A stretch of DNA of 64,000 nt from Geosiphon pyriformis (Eukaryota > Glomeromycota > Glomeromycetes > Archaeosporales > Geosiphonaceae). A model generated the notes under the pieces. It worked only from the letters and a program-made list of their open reading frames with translations. It had not been told where the DNA came from and did not search any database. Location of the stretch: contig JAAOMT010000070.1 of the NCBI GenBank assembly GCA_016748015.1, forward strand, positions 250,420 through 314,419, in the 5' to 3' direction. Of the stretch, positions 42,748-55,894 are shown piece by piece (the stretch's first letter is position 1; each line of letters begins with the position of its first letter). The position numbers were made by a program, and so were the translations under genes.

Positions 42748-45700
42748 TGGATCTGGTCTGGAAATTTGCTACATGCAATATTAGGGGAGTCAATGTTTCT
42801 GCCAAGTAAAAAGACATTGTTCATTGGCATAAAGAATCAGGGAATATGGTTTCGATTATTATGGAAACAAAATTGAGATCTAGCATTAAACCATAGATTA
42901 TGAATAAGTTTGATGAAGTTCGGATTTTTACTTTTGGTTTGAATACAGATTTTCTTGGTGTTAGGGTTGTCATAACCATGGACATTTCTCTGACTTATCA
43001 TGTATCTAAGATTAAGGAAATTCTTGGTCGGTTGATCTTTGTATGTCTTTTATTTAAAAACAAATTTTCAGTTACTATCTTGAGTTTCTATACTGGTGTA
43101 TCTTTTAGTACTTATTTTAGTCAAGCTGCTAATATCAATTCTAAAATCTTTATGGTAATTAGTTCCAGCTTTTTTGTGGTCTTAGGTGGTAATTTTAATG
43201 AAAATAGATCAAAAAAAAGTGCTAGTTTCAAGTTCTGCTTGGATTTGGGTCTGGTCAATACTTTTAATAAACATTCATTGGCCAAATTTTCTACTTGGAG
43301 CAATTTTAGAGGAGTCAAGAAAGTAATAGATTTCATTTTTGTGAGTAAGCATCTGATGTCTGCAATTGTATCACATATTGTCAATGATGTATCAAGATTC
43401 TTTAATACAGATCATAAATCAGTTTCAGTTTCTATTGGTTTAGGTGGACTTCTGAATACCTGTCTTATTAGTGCTCATAAACAGACCAACCAAGACCAAT
43501 GAAAATTCAAGTTGGAGAATATAGATAAAGTTCAGTGGTTGTATTTTAAGAGTTGTTTTTCTGCCAAGTTGTTGGCCAGATTTTACATGTTTAGGGTTGC
43601 TGAGGACAATAGTAACTTAGATATAATGTGAAAAACATTAGAAGAAGCCATAGTGTAGGCTATTACTAGAGTGTTTTTTAAAAGCTGGTATAGTGAATAT
43701 GATTGTTCAAAGAACAAACAATTTTCAAAATTTTATAAGCTAGAACTGCTTATTGCTAAAATTATGAAATACTAGAATTCTGGTAACTTTTCAAACTTTG
43801 ACTGTTTTGTTAGAGTTTAGGCATCTATTGATGATGTTAAAACATCTAAGATTACTAGCATAATTTCAGATGGTATGAGTTTGATGAATTTGGTTAAGCA
43901 TTTGTCAGTAATAAGGAAGAAATATTGAAAGTTTAAGTATTTTGAGTCAAAATTAGCTAAAGATACTAATATTAGGAAGACTATTGACTGGTATATAAAA
44001 AATTTCTGTTTTAACAAGAAACAAATGATAAAAAGCATTTTGGAATGCTTATTTTGCAAGATTGTTTTGGATTATTTGGTAGTGAACAATGTAATAGTAG
44101 TGGAGCCTGAAGAGATAAAGCTTAAGAATAATAAGATTATGAAAGAGTGGACAAAAAAGCAGTTAGTGCTCCCAAAGATGTCTGATCTGTGGTTTTATTA
44201 ATATATGCTCTTAGATTATATAGATAATAATACTTTCTCTGGCATAATGAAGGAGATTGATATGGCAGAATTGTTTTTGGTTATTGATGACTTGCCAAAT
44301 GATAAAGCAGCTAGGTTGTCTGGAATACCTAATGAACTTTGGAAACATTGTAATGGAGAGGTGTTGGTCTGCCTTTTGAAGTTAATGAATTTGTGTTTGA
44401 GTTTGGACACAGTTCCAGCTGTCTGAAAGAAAGCATGAGTTTCAATAATTCCAAAATCTTATAAATGGAATGGTGTTTTGACAAATATTAGGCCTATTGT
44501 ATTAGTTAATACTACACGTAAAATTTTATTTAAGATTCTTTCTGACCAGATATCTTTGGCTTGTAGCAAATTTGGTGTTTTTTATGATAATAATTTTTTA
44601 GTATTAAAGGGTACTTTTACCCAGTCTCCTATTTTTGCAATTGGATTCATTGTTAAGGATGCTCTAAAAAAGAATAAAGAAGTTTGGCTGGTACTGTAAG
44701 ATATGCATAAAGCTTATAACTTGGTAGGCTGATATTATTTGAGGGTAAGCTTGTGCTATATCAAAATATGTAAGTGGTTCATCTGGTTTTTTGGCAACAT
44801 TTATAAAGATAAGATTAACAGGGTAATGACTGACTTTGGACTCTCTGAAAGTTATAGGGTACATAATAGGTTGAATTAGGAGGAAGTTTTTTTTTTATTC
44901 CTTTGGAGAATTTTTTATGATCCATTTTTGTGTGAAGTGAAAAGACATGAGCACTTGTGCAAATACAGAATAGATACTAGATTTGTGGTGAAGTCTGACA
45001 GGATTAAGACAGTTGGGAGGAAAACTTCTTTTTTGGCTGTTAATGCTTTTGTTAATAATACAATTTGGATTGAAAGCTGTTAGGCTTCTACACAGTATAT
45101 TTTGAACATTGCTAGTGAGTTTTTTGAGATTAATAACATTTCAATAAATAACAATAAAACTGTGGCTATTCCCATTAATTAAAATATTAAGAATGCTTTG
45201 CTGTTGATCAATGACTTACCAATTTCAATTGTCAAAAAGAGTGAGTCACATCAATATCTGGGTATCTTTTTATCAACTGAGAGTCTTTTTAAGCCCAGTT
45301 TGGCTCAAGCTCATGTGGATGTTAGGTTTTTTTCTAATGTGGTGTTGAGAAAGACTATTACAAATAAACAATTCTGTTACTTAGTTTTGGCAGTTTTGCA
45401 ACTGATTATTAGTTATTGCACACAGCTTAGTTTTGTTTCTTTGGATGTGTATTGTAAATGGAATGTAATAATTAGAAAGAGTCTTAAAACTAAAGCTGGT
45501 TTGCCATGTAACTTCCCCAGTAAAGTCTTGTATTATCTATCTTTGAATAATTTAAAGCCCTTTGAGCAAATGCAGTCTGAGGGAAAACTGGCTTCTTTAA
45601 TTTTATTTTCCAATGATTACAGCATTTTTGGGCATTTGTTTTGATCATAGATTTTTAGATTTACAAGTTTTGGGTTGGTCTTCTCTAAATTCTTTACAAT

Positions 45701-47432
45701 TTTCTGTCAGATTATATGTCAGTCCTATGAATAATTTTTTGGTGGGAGTGGTGAAAATTTTTCTGGTAAATAAGTTGTTTCTAACAAACAATCTGCCTTG
45801 TGTCTTCCATGAATCTGGTATTTTTCTGATGTCTGGTATTTTGGATCAGTTCTTGTACTACAAATTTGTTTTTTTGTTGAAACAATTTGGCATTGCATTT
45901 GGTGACAGACTTCTTGACAAAAAGAGAAAGGTAATAAACTGGAAAACATTTCGGCATTAAAAGTAGTTGGATCCAAGAGGCTTTGTGCCTTACTGGTTCA
46001 GGTTGACATCTGATTTTATGAGCATTTCTGCTTCTTCGGAGGTCAAAGCTGCTGCTGTTTTTGGAAAAGATATGCTAAATGTTTTAGATTCTGAAAGGTT
46101 TTTTTTTGTTTATGGTAGTTTATTGGAGATATAGTCTGATTGTATTGAGGTCTACATGGATAGATCTTTAAAAGGTGTTGGTTCCATTGAAGTGACAGAT
46201 GAGGCAGCTGTATACTTTCCAGCTGCTGACATGAGTATTGGGTTTAAGATGACTGGGCTTCTGTTTTCTACTTTAACTGAACTGCAGACTGTGGCTTTGG
46301 CTTTAGAGTGTGTTTTATCTTCATGTTCTGTGATTCTGTACTCGGATAGCCAATAAGCAATTGACACTTGTGTGTTTGAAACTTTTTTCACTGTGTCTGA
46401 TTTTTGTAACCAATGTTGGATCAAAAGATTGCAAATTGTCAATCTTTTTAAAGATAAAAACATTTCAATTAAATGGATGAAAGTTAAGGGCCATTCAGAT
46501 GTATCTGGCAATATTAAGACTGATGTATTGGCTAGTGATGCTACTTCCTCTCCTCTTTTTTTGCTGGTTAAAATTTGGGAAAGATTTTTGGTTGCTGAAA
46601 AGACTGCTGTATCTGGCAATATTCATTACTTTGTTCATAATCTGCACCATTTAATTTGCCATGTTCATTGAAAGGCTGGTCCTGGTTTTGATATAGTTTC
46701 AAGTGCTATAATTAAGAATATAGATTGGAGACATACCATAATAGTTTGGCACCCTAATTCACATATGTTTTCAGAGTTTACAAGTAAGAATTTGGCCAAT
46801 TTGTGTACTTATTTAATAAAGACAGTTTATAGATGGCTATTAGTTGTAGTTAAGAAAAAGTTGTATAACAAAAGTTATTCTGGAGTATTGTACTTGTTAT
46901 GTAATAAGATAGAATTGTCTAATCATGATTTTACTTGTTCTGGTAACTCTGGTCTCTGTGAGAACATTTTGGTTGAAGCTGCTGGGAAATAAATGTCATT
47001 GTTTAATCTTTTATGCTTATTTGGTTCTGCTATTTTGTGTTTACTAGCAATATGTTCTTCAGATGTGGGTCTGTATACTACTGTTTGCAAAGGCTTTATA
47101 ATAAGAGATTGGTATACTGAAGCTGCTTTGGTTTTTGAGAGTAAGGGTAAAACTGCTCTGGTTCTTGTAAAGTTTATTAGATTTGTGATAGAGTTGTATT
47201 GCACTAAGATGTGAATTGTCAAGGCCAAACATAGAATAGATATAAAGAAAACTGGCCTAGTCAGGATTACTGGTGTGGTTTCAGACTTGTCTTATTATAA
47301 GATATCTGTATTGTCAGTCGAAGTTGTCCATATGCTTGGCATTATAAAATCTTTTGCTGTTAGGTTTGGTAGATGCAGATTGTGTCATTTTTTTTCTGGT
47401 TTAAGTGGTGATGCTTTTGTTAATATAGACAT
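42744..47432 (+). pseudogene. LINE-E ORF2 (endonuclease, RT, RNase H, zinc motif; broken)
   Basis: ATGATGGATC start overlapping the ORF1 stop. Endonuclease motifs VVLGGNFNENRS (GGDFN changed to GGNFN) and KVIDFIFVSKHL, FNTDHKSVSVSIGLGG (42900-43502). RT pieces: NDKAARLSGIPNELWKHC (44205-44426), TNIRPIVLVNTTRKILFKILSDQI (44478-44699) and AFVNNTIWIE near 45050, with both motif-C Asp as Asn. A -1 type frameshift near 45643 moves to the next frame. RNase H from 46156 (VYMDRSLKGVG, LTELQTVALALECV, YSDSQ, KGHSDVSGNIKTDVLA). The zinc motif near 46890-46940 is degraded. The last open piece 46993-47214 precedes Gypsy-2. Confidence 0.85.
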
Positions 47433-48303
47433 TATTATTCATAGAATATAGAAAATATATTAACACATAAATTAGCCAATCAGAAATAGATATAGTAAAA
47501 TGTAGAATTTTAGGATTCCTCTTAGAGGAATTGCAGGATTTCAGGAATTTCAGAATTTTCATACAAGAAATTGCAGAATTCCAGAATTCCAAGATTTCTC
47601 TCAAAGAAATTGCAGAATTCCAGAAATTGCAGGATTCCAGGTGTGAAAAATTGAGAAATGAAGGAATCTCAAATATATATATATAGCAATAGCATTAAAA
47701 ATAGAAAAGATAGACCTCTTAGTTTAGATTTGATCTAAACAACCTTTTTATTCACAAATATTAATAAATAACTATTCATTATTTTAATCTATTCTCTATT
47801 ATCTACACTTTATGTTAATAGTAATTAATACTTAACCATGCTGAAACAATAGCTCTTGATTATGACTATTGATAAGATACTAACATTTATTGTTTTGGCT
47901 TATTTTTTTATTTTTTTTTATTTTTTTTTATTTTCTTTTGTTATTTCTTTTTGTTTTATTAATTAATTAAGGATTAAAAAAGTGCTAAGTTATTAACATT
48001 ATGGATAGTCTGATAAAAAACCCAGAAATAAGAGTAGAATTATATATATATTAACAGATAGCTTACCAAAAGGGCACAACTATCAGATTAAACTGGCCAT
48101 CACACTGAAGACAGAAATTGGGAAAATAACTTGAAGAATTAACCAAAACCAACCATAGTGAATCTCTGTCTATTATACAAAAAACTCAACCAAAACCTTC
48201 AGATCTATAACATCTTCAGATAATTACCAACATAATTCAGCTATTAAGCACCAAGTTACAGATTTGTTATTTACTTTGAGACCCCAAATAATTACTTGTA
48301 ATA
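47433..48303 (+). repeat. Gypsy-2 5' LTR
   Basis: 871 bp. Its terminal TG and CA have decayed to TA and TA (TATTATTCAT...CTTGTAATA); sibling LTRs show TGTTATTCAT and CTTGTAACA. The U3 has several TTGCAG-N-ATTCCAG units (TTGCAG at 47531, 47571, 47610, 47627), then TATATATATATAG (47674-47685). AAGCACCAA at 48246-48254 pairs with the primer-binding site at 48305-48313 apart from its first base. Confidence 0.9.
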
Positions 48304-48320
48304 TTTGGTGCTCTCTGTAA
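48304..48320 (+). promoter_or_regulatory. Primer-binding site of Gypsy-2
   Basis: TTTGGTGCTCTCTG directly after the LTR; the first 10 bases equal those of Gypsy-1 and of the 13.5-kb element. Confidence 0.65.
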
Positions 48321-48366
48321 GGTATAATTCTACAAAGAACCAACATCAATACACAACTATCCAAAA

Positions 48367-50520
48367 GTAGCAGAATCAAAAAGAATAGGGACAAACCATT
48401 TAGGATTTGCTAAATCTTTGTTTCAATATTACTGTCAACACTTGGGATTAACCAACAATCACCTATCTGCAGAATCAGCATTTAATTTCTACATCAACCA
48501 AAGAATTTCATATTTGCTAGGAGTACCAGTAGAAACTAATTCAGCCAGAGGAAATTTCTATAATGAATTAATTCAAAATACCAGCCCACCAGCAAATTAT
48601 AATTTCACAGCAATTTTCACTGAAATCAATAAAAAAATTGAACATTACATGCAACAAAGATACCCAATCACCTATGTAAACAAAGATAAAGGAAAACTAC
48701 AAACATCAGCAGTAATACCACAAAGAATATAACCATCTACTTAAAAGAAAACAAGAGTAGAATCTCCAACCAATCTATCATATCACTATATACCCAGAAG
48801 TGCCATTAACATCTTATTAGCAGGTGCATCCACATTGAATGTGAAAACCCTATTAACAAAAATACCATTTTAAAGTAAACAATCAAAAACTGATCTATTA
48901 GGAACCTATGGCAAATATTTTGAGGGATTTAAATCACAATCACTGACATCATCAGGACTTCAATTACCACTGCCTTTACCAAATTTTGGAATTGCAAGTT
49001 TTTGAAAAGTAACAGAATCAAAAGAAAAAGAAAACAATAATTAAAAATTCAATTACCAAAACCTAATTGTCAAAAACCCAGAAATAGAAACTCCAAATGT
49101 TCAAACTCAGCAAAACCTGATTTTAAAAAATTCAGAAATTGAAACTCCAAATCTTCAAACTCCCTAAAATCAGAACAATACAAACACCAATATTAATAAT
49201 TAACAACACTTATCACCAGTAATAGTTATCAACCCACTACCAGTTGCTGTATAACAACAGCCATCACCACAACTCCAAATTCAATTACCATTCCAACAAC
49301 AACAACAACAACAACCACAACAACCAAACTTGGATCCAATGGCCTATGTCCCAATAGCAAAACTTGAAAAATTTACAGACGAAGAAAATGACACCTAAGT
49401 ATGATTAAACAATATTAAAAAAGCCATCGCAGCCAATAAATAGAATGACACCAGAGCCATGCAAGCCATCCTATACTTTCTTCAGAATACTGCCAACTCA
49501 TGGTATTAAAGCTTAGCCAACAAACCTCAAGATTTCAATACATTCAAGCTTGCATTCCTACAATATTTTAGCAATAATAATAGTATTAATCAACAAATAA
49601 ATACCTTCATTATTATTAAACAAGGAAAAACTGAAGCAGTTACTACTTATTTAGAACACTTCTACAGAAATCTGCAGACAATACAAGCTGATTATTTTAC
49701 AATACCACAAATCTTAAATCAATTTATTAGAGACCTGTACAGTAGCATCCTCCAATATGTATATTCATTGCATCCAACAGATCTTTAAGCCACCATTACA
49801 AATGCCAGAGATTTTGAAGCAGCTGAATTTGAAGCCAATCACATTCAAGCTGTAAATTTAGTGATGAATGGATCATCTGACTTGGATTCCAAATTAAAGC
49901 AATTCAGTAAATCAATCAATCAGAAATTAGAGGGATACTTAGTTAACAATAATCAGACAATTTATCAATCTCCTCAATAACACAATAATCAAAAAAACTC
50001 TAATTGTTTCCAAAATCAATTGCATTCATTATCATTGATCAATCAACAATGACAACAAGAAATACGTGTTTACCACTATTGTGGTAAACAAGAACACCTA
50101 CAAATTGACTGCTACCATTGATTAAATAACCAACAATTGGGAAATCAATATTGAAAACCTGATTGCTGGTTTTAAACTCTGAGTTATTAACCAAACCCAG
50201 CATCATATCAACCAAATTATCTACCAATAACATAGCAGCCCATTTATTAACCACCAATTTATAAAACTCTAGCACTAGTTATTTATTAACCACAGTCATA
50301 AATAATATATCAACCTCAACAAATTTAAACACCACCACAAATTTTAACTTTGATGTCACATAGAAACCAAAGACCAAGATCTATTCAACAAAACTCGAGA
50401 TTGGCAATAATTGTTCATCAACCAATTTCCAGTTTATCTACTCAACAATTAAAATTGTATCAGTGGAGTTTAAGAACTGGGTACATTTAAAACCCAAATT
50501 TTCAGAACTATTTAAGTCTT
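48367..50520 (+). pseudogene. gag: Gypsy-2 gag (broken)
   Basis: Opens without ATG at AAAGTAGCAGAATC, where the two relatives have AAAGTGGC. The peptide NHLGFAKSLFQYYCQHLGLTNNHL begins the matrix-like part (open to 48730). The capsid-like core is at about 49335-49800 (AYVPIAKLEKFTDEEND, AMQAILYFLQNTANSWY, DFNTFKLAFLQYF). The zinc knuckle YHYCGKQEHLQIDC (about 50080-50115) has lost its first Cys. Many TAA/TAG at Gln positions in the Gln-rich tail. No functional product. Confidence 0.8.
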
Positions 50521-52249
50521 TTGGTTACCCCAAAAAATACTTCATCTAATAATGTAGAAACCAATCAAACACAACCACTCTCTAGCAACATACCTCCAGT
50601 TACCATCACTAATGACAAATTACTAGCAGCAATCTTTCTATTCGAACTCAAGGAACTGTCATCCACATTCTTATTTAGTAGAGCTATGCTTGAAGAAAAA
50701 CCAATCACCACCATATATACTGATGTTAAAGTTGATGGCCACTCCATCAAACTCATATTAGATAGCAGATCAGTAAGCAATATTATCACATAACAATTCA
50801 TGGACCAATTAAGTCACCAAGTTGATCACATTGCCAGTGCCAGAATTATAACAGCTGATGAAATGACCAAAACTCTAATTGGTGAGATTAATAACCTCCC
50901 TATAAAAGTCAATGGCATCATTGTACCCATTAATGTATTAGTCATAGAAGCCACTTAGTACCAAGTATTTGTTGACAATAACTTGTTGTTCAAAACTTAC
51001 ATAACACTCAACTGGAACACACAGGAGCTCTAACTTAGCCAAAATGGTCAATACATATGTGTACCAGCCATATGTGGCCACTTCAAGCCTATCATCATAC
51101 CAACAGCACCCCTTATTGAGTTTGACAACAAAAAAAAAACCTACCTGGAAAGCATATCAAATTTCCTGGACTGATAATAACTACAATACACTACTACCAA
51201 TTCTAAACTGGAAAGAAAAAGACAAAAAAAAAGGGAAAGAAAAAGAAAAAAACATACCTGAGGAAACCAACAATACCATGAAAACTAGTAGATGGGAAAG
51301 TTCATACTCCATAAATATCAGGCCAAAACTACTTTATATTTTTCTTAGATACAAAAACTACAAAAAGAAACTGTCTTTCATGAGAGCTTGGATTATGCCA
51401 GATGAAGATTACTGGATGTGAACCCATTACTACTATAAACTATGCCACCACAAACACTATGGTTATCCTAAAAGACAAGACAAGTGGGACAACAAACCAT
51501 GTCTCACTTGTAGTAAACAACTATTGGACAAAAAAATAAAGAACAACATTTCTGGATAAGGAGAAACATGCAACACTTTGTGTCAGTACATAATTCTTAT
51601 AAGTGACTGAGTCAGTCATAGAACACCCATTACAGCAGTCTGGCACCAAGTGATCTCTTGCTTGGATGGTTACTTACATAATAAAGACAAGATCTGGTGA
51701 ATAGCAAATGTCAAAGTTAAAGATACTTTGCCCAATAAAATCTTAAAGATAAAAAATAACCCACCTAAACCAATTAATGTTGTTTTGATTCCCAACCCAG
51801 ATGCTTTCCTAAACATTGAAGTAGACCCAGAAGAATTCTACAAGCACTACCAAAACCTAGCACCCACCAGAGAAAAACAAGAGCAATGGTTGGAAGAAAT
51901 AAACACCCAACTATGTGACTATTGTTTAATCCTATGTGACTTTTAATATTGTAATAAGTGTGGTCTTATTTACAATCCACTACCACACATAATTTACACA
52001 ATTCCTGAAGAGAAGAAACCAATCAGCAGCTGTACATTAGAATCAGAATCAACATTTAATCCTGATTCAAACTCCAACAACAATAACAATGAAAACAATG
52101 GTTCCAGCTCTGTTTAAAATGGCAATAATAATTACAATAATTTGAACTCCAATTCAAACCTTAAACAATATATTGCTCTTCTTAATTTTTTCAAGAAGCA
52201 GAAACTCAAATGGTTCAATGATAACAATAAAAACATCATGTTAGAATGA
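50521..52249 (+). pseudogene. pol: Gypsy-2 protease and Cys-rich segment (broken)
   Basis: Protease: VKVDGHSIKLILDSRSVSNIIT (about 50725-50790) has Arg in place of the Gly of the catalytic Asp-Ser-Gly (GGA to AGA). After a frame change near the A-run at 51127-51137, the Cys-rich region mirrors Gypsy-1: DKWDNKPCLTCSKQLL (about 51480-51530), ETCNTLCQYI and CDYCLILCDF with CNKCGLIYN (about 51915-51975). Conservation of these Cys pairs between two diverged families supports a real zinc-binding module. The 51728-51946 piece is open. Confidence 0.78.
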
Positions 52250-53181
52250 ATGCATGATACTAATGCAGGGTTTGATCTGAGATATCCAAAAAAAGATGCC
52301 ATCAAATTGGAACCACACTTATGCATTTGTATTAATCTTAAAATAGCACTGAAAATTCCAGCAACAACAATGGTTCAGTTAGTATTCAGAAGTAGTTTAA
52401 CAAAAAAGAGAATCAACATCAAAGAAAGAATAATTGATACAGGATATATAGGAAATATCATTGCAATACTACAAAATGACCCAGAAAAAGCCTATATCAT
52501 AGAGCCAAATAAAAAGATAGCACAAGCAATATTCCTGTCTCTGTTAAAATAGCTCAATTAGTATTAGTGGAAAACAGAGAAAAATTAGGAATTACAGCTA
52601 AAGGGATACAGGAATTCGGATCTATGGGTAAAATAGATGTACCAGTCAATATGGCAGAAGAAGAAATTATTAACAAGAGAGAAATTATCTTCAACTGTCA
52701 ATTAATTTCTATTCTATCATATAATCAGTACATGTTAGCCATAGAAAGGAAAGTAAAAGATCAAGCTCAGATTTTTGAAACAGAAACTACAATGTGTAAA
52801 TCAGAAAAAATTGGACTTACCAATCTTTATATACCAGCCAAAAGCCCAAAACATATCAAAATTCTTATTTACAACACAACAGAAAATGTTCTTAAGATAC
52901 CAAAAAAAACTACCATCAGATATCTAAGCACTGAAGTTAAAGAACAATTACCAAATCTCATTCCAAACTTTTCACAACTGTGTGAATATGTGAATATCAC
53001 ATCACAAACAATATATGGACAAGAAGAATATTATCTGCTCCAACTAGAACAATTAGAACAGATGAACTTGGGAAATTTAGACCCACTACAACATATGCAG
53101 CTTAAGATGTTACTCAACAATTTCAATAACATCTTTGCCAACAAAAACAAATTTGGTTGTATTAATATCATTCAATATTAG
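52250..53181 (+). pseudogene. pol: Gypsy-2 dUTPase and RT linker (one frameshift)
   Basis: Domain motifs: NAGFDLRYPKKDA (motif 1), VFRSSLTKKRI (motif 2, with the Arg that Gypsy-1 lost), RIIDTGYIGNI (motif 3, Asp kept), IAQAIFL (motif 4) and KGIQEFGSMGKI (motif 5, FGSTG changed to FGSMG). A base missing near 52543 separates 52250-52552 from 52567-53181; the 59.2-kb copy has the extra G. The linker is ILIYNTTENVLKIPKKTTIRYLSTE, then ILNNFNNIFANKNKFG-type pre-RT sequence. Confidence 0.85.
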
Positions 53182-54030
53182 ATTAAGACTGGTGATACAA
53201 TACTAATAAAACAACAAGCATACAGAATACCACTAGCCAGCCATGAACTCATTCAACAAAAAATCAATCAGATGCTAAACAACAGGTTAATTCAACCATC
53301 AATGAATTTATGGTTGTTATTAGTAGTACTAGTCCATAAGAAGAATAAAAAAATCTGCTTTTGTGTGAATTACTAGAAACTAAATAGAGTAACAAAAAAA
53401 GATAGCTACCCAATTCCAAAAATCCAGGAACTTTTCAATGTTTTTGGAGGAAAAAAATGGTTTTCAACATTAGACTTAGACTGTAATTACTGACAAGTAG
53501 CCATAAAATCAGAAGATAAGAAGAAAATAGCTTTTACAACTCGAGAAAAAAACTTTGAATTTAAAGTAATGCCATTTGGCTTAATAAATACTTCAGCCAC
53601 ATTTTAACAGCTCATGGAAATTGTTTATACAGGATTACTATAAAAATTAATAGTAGTCTATTTGGACAACACCAATGTATTTTCAAAAACATTTAATGAT
53701 CATTTACATTATCTTCAGCAAGTGTTTAAGAGATTAAAAAAAGCTGAACTAAAGTTAAATACAACTAAATATTTCTTTGGAAAAACAAAACTCAAATTCT
53801 TAGGATATGTTGTAAGCAAAGATGGCATTAAAATGAATTCTGACAAGATTAAGATAGTTAAAAACTTTTTAGTACCAACCAACTTAACAAAACTAAGAGC
53901 ATTCTTGGAATTTGCCAGATAATATTACCATTTTATCAAAGACTTTTCCAAAATAGCTCAACCATTACACCAACTCCAAACAAAAAATACCAAATACAAA
54001 TAGACTGAAACTCAACAAAAAGCTTTTAAC
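53182..54030 (+). pseudogene. pol: Gypsy-2 reverse transcriptase (broken)
   Basis: KINQMLNNRLIQPSMN, KWFSTLDLDCNY-stop-QVA (TGA at Trp), KVMPFGLINTSATF-stop-QLM (TAA at Gln) and VVYLDNTNVFSKTF, where the YLDD motif has become YLDN. The open end 53662-53922 is KRLKKAELKLNTTKYFFGKTKLKFLGYVVSKDGIK, ending where Gypsy-3 has Ser-Tyr-Tyr-Arg-Arg-Phe. Confidence 0.88.
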
Positions 54031-54489
54031 ACACTAAGAGAAAAACTTATTTAGGCTTCAGTATTAATTTATTCAGATTACAACAAACCATTTATTATTA
54101 CTATAGATGCATCTGGTTAAGCATTAAGAGCTGTACTATCTCAGAAAGGACCAGATGAATGAGAACACCTAATAGTTTATACCAGCAGAAGCTTAAGTCC
54201 AGCTGAAAAGAACTATGGAACTCCAGTATTAGAACATTTAGTTATCTATTGGGCTGTTATTAAATAGAAAGAATATTTGAGTCAAAAGTTTGATGTGTAC
54301 ACTGATTACAAAGGATTGACTTCAATCCAGAAACAAGAATTTGGAGACAATTGCTATGCCAGATAGAAAATAGAACTTTCACTATTTAATTATACAATAC
54401 ATTACAAAAAAAAAAAAAATGGAAATACCAATGGTTTGTCAAAAATGAAACAGATCTAAGAATATTTTAACCCAAAAATATAACAAAAG
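54031..54489 (+). pseudogene. pol: Gypsy-2 RNase H (broken)
   Basis: LIYSDYNKPFIITIDASG-stop-ALRAVLSQKG, with TAA where Gypsy-3 reads Gln (VSGQALGAVLSQ). YGTPVLEHLVIYWAVIK-stop-KEYLSQKF, with TAG where Gypsy-3 has Trp (VMKWKEYLSQKF). VYTDYKGLTSIQKQEFGD carries a third acidic residue. Direct comparison of the two copies shows both lesions are transitions. Confidence 0.85.
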
Positions 54490-55862
54490 ATGAATATACA
54501 AAAATACCAACAACTCCAACATTATATAAATATCGAATTGTTCAAGGAGAAATTATCTCAAAAAAAACAAAATAACATAAAACAACAATCAAAATATTTT
54601 ATTAACCATCAAAATATACTTTATTGGAAGAACAAAAGAAATTCAAATCAACCAACCAGAGTAATTACAGAACCAGAAAAAGAAACAATATTATTTAACA
54701 TGCACTCAGATTCAACAACAAAATATTTTTACAAAGAAGCAACCATAAAAAGAATTAGAAAAAGATACTATTGGCCATCTATGTATTCAAACATCATTTA
54801 ATATGTTTAAAACTGTAATGCTTGTTAGAAAAGAGGAGAAACAAAGCCAAGTGAGTCATTAAGACCAATCAAAGTGAGACAACCATTTGATCACATTAGA
54901 ATTGACTTAGTTAGACTATTGACAATAACCAGCAGAGAAAACAGATATATTGTAGTAGTCATAAACTATTTTACAAAATAGCCAAAAGCAAAAGCCATTC
55001 AAAGAGCAGATGCAAAATCCATTGCTGAATTTGTTCATCAAGATTTGATTTGTTGACATGAATGTCCAAAAATTTATTATCAGATCAAGAAACTCACTTT
55101 GTAAATAGAACATTGACAGAATTAAGTCAAAGATTTGGGATAAAAAGACCATTATTATTACCATATCATCCACAAACCAATGGGCTAGTAAAAAGATTTA
55201 ATAGAACATTGTGTGAAACAATTGCCAAAATCAGCCAAGAAAACCAGGACAAATAGGATTTGTTTATACCATCAGTATTATTTGCATACAGGACAATAAA
55301 GCAAGACACTACACAAACAACACTATTTAAATTAGTATACAGTAGAACAGCAACATTACCAGTTAAAATAGAAGTCAAAACATATCCAACAAAACCAATA
55401 ACTTAAGATAATTTTTAAAGAACATTGTTGAAAAAAACATATAACTTAATAGAAACACTAAAAAATAAATGGCAAAGAGCAGCTAATAATATCCAAAAGT
55501 TACAAGAAAAACAAAAAAAAAATACAATAACCAACTACTAAAGAAACTAGTCGAATTCAAGATTGGAGACAAAGTACTTTTATATCATACCAAAGCAAAA
55601 AAACAATGGAGTAGAAAATTTGATCCCAAATAGGACAGACCATTTCACATAGAAGAAATTCTAGGAAATAGAACTTATAAATTAAGTTTAAACAACAAAA
55701 TCTTAACCAAAGCAACACATGATAATCAACTGAAACTATATAATCATATAGCATTATCATTCACCAATAATATTCCACAATTGAAAGTACAGAGAATACT
55801 AATCAAACCAGATGAAATTCTACGAAATTTAGAACCAATTATAATTATTAAACCAAACACAT
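54490..55862 (+). pseudogene. pol: Gypsy-2 integrase and C-terminal domain (broken)
   Basis: MHSDSTTKYFYKEATIKRIRKRYYWPSMYSNII is the HHCC region (open 54490-54801) with the second His lost. RIDLVRLLTIT retains the first Asp; a frameshift near 55075 follows; LLSDQETHFVN has the second Asp and PQTNGLVKRFNRT has Lys at the Glu position (GAA to AAA). The C-terminal SH3-like part (FKIGDKVLLYHTKAKKQWS...TYKLSLNNKIL) spans about 55555-55740 with stops. Confidence 0.85.
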
Positions 55863-55894
55863 AAAATTGAACAACCAAAAGAGTATATAAAGAC

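Larger units (their letters stand above)
40760..47432 (+). mobile_element. LINE-E, main part (split by Gypsy-2)
   Basis: Plus-strand LINE. The 5' UTR starts around 40760 and resembles LINE-C. ORF1 runs 40896-42747 and ORF2 from 42744, until Gypsy-2 interrupts at 47432; the last bases of ORF2 and the 3' UTR resume at 57424. Many stops and one clear frameshift near 45643. It is head-to-head with LINE-D, with roughly 180 bp of AT-rich DNA between their 5' ends. Confidence 0.9.

Noticed and set aside
47505-47645. Heat-shock elements in the Gypsy-2 U3
   Set aside because: GAA and TTC blocks occur, but the TTC-NN-GAA spacing is not kept across copies (Gypsy-3 has different spacing).
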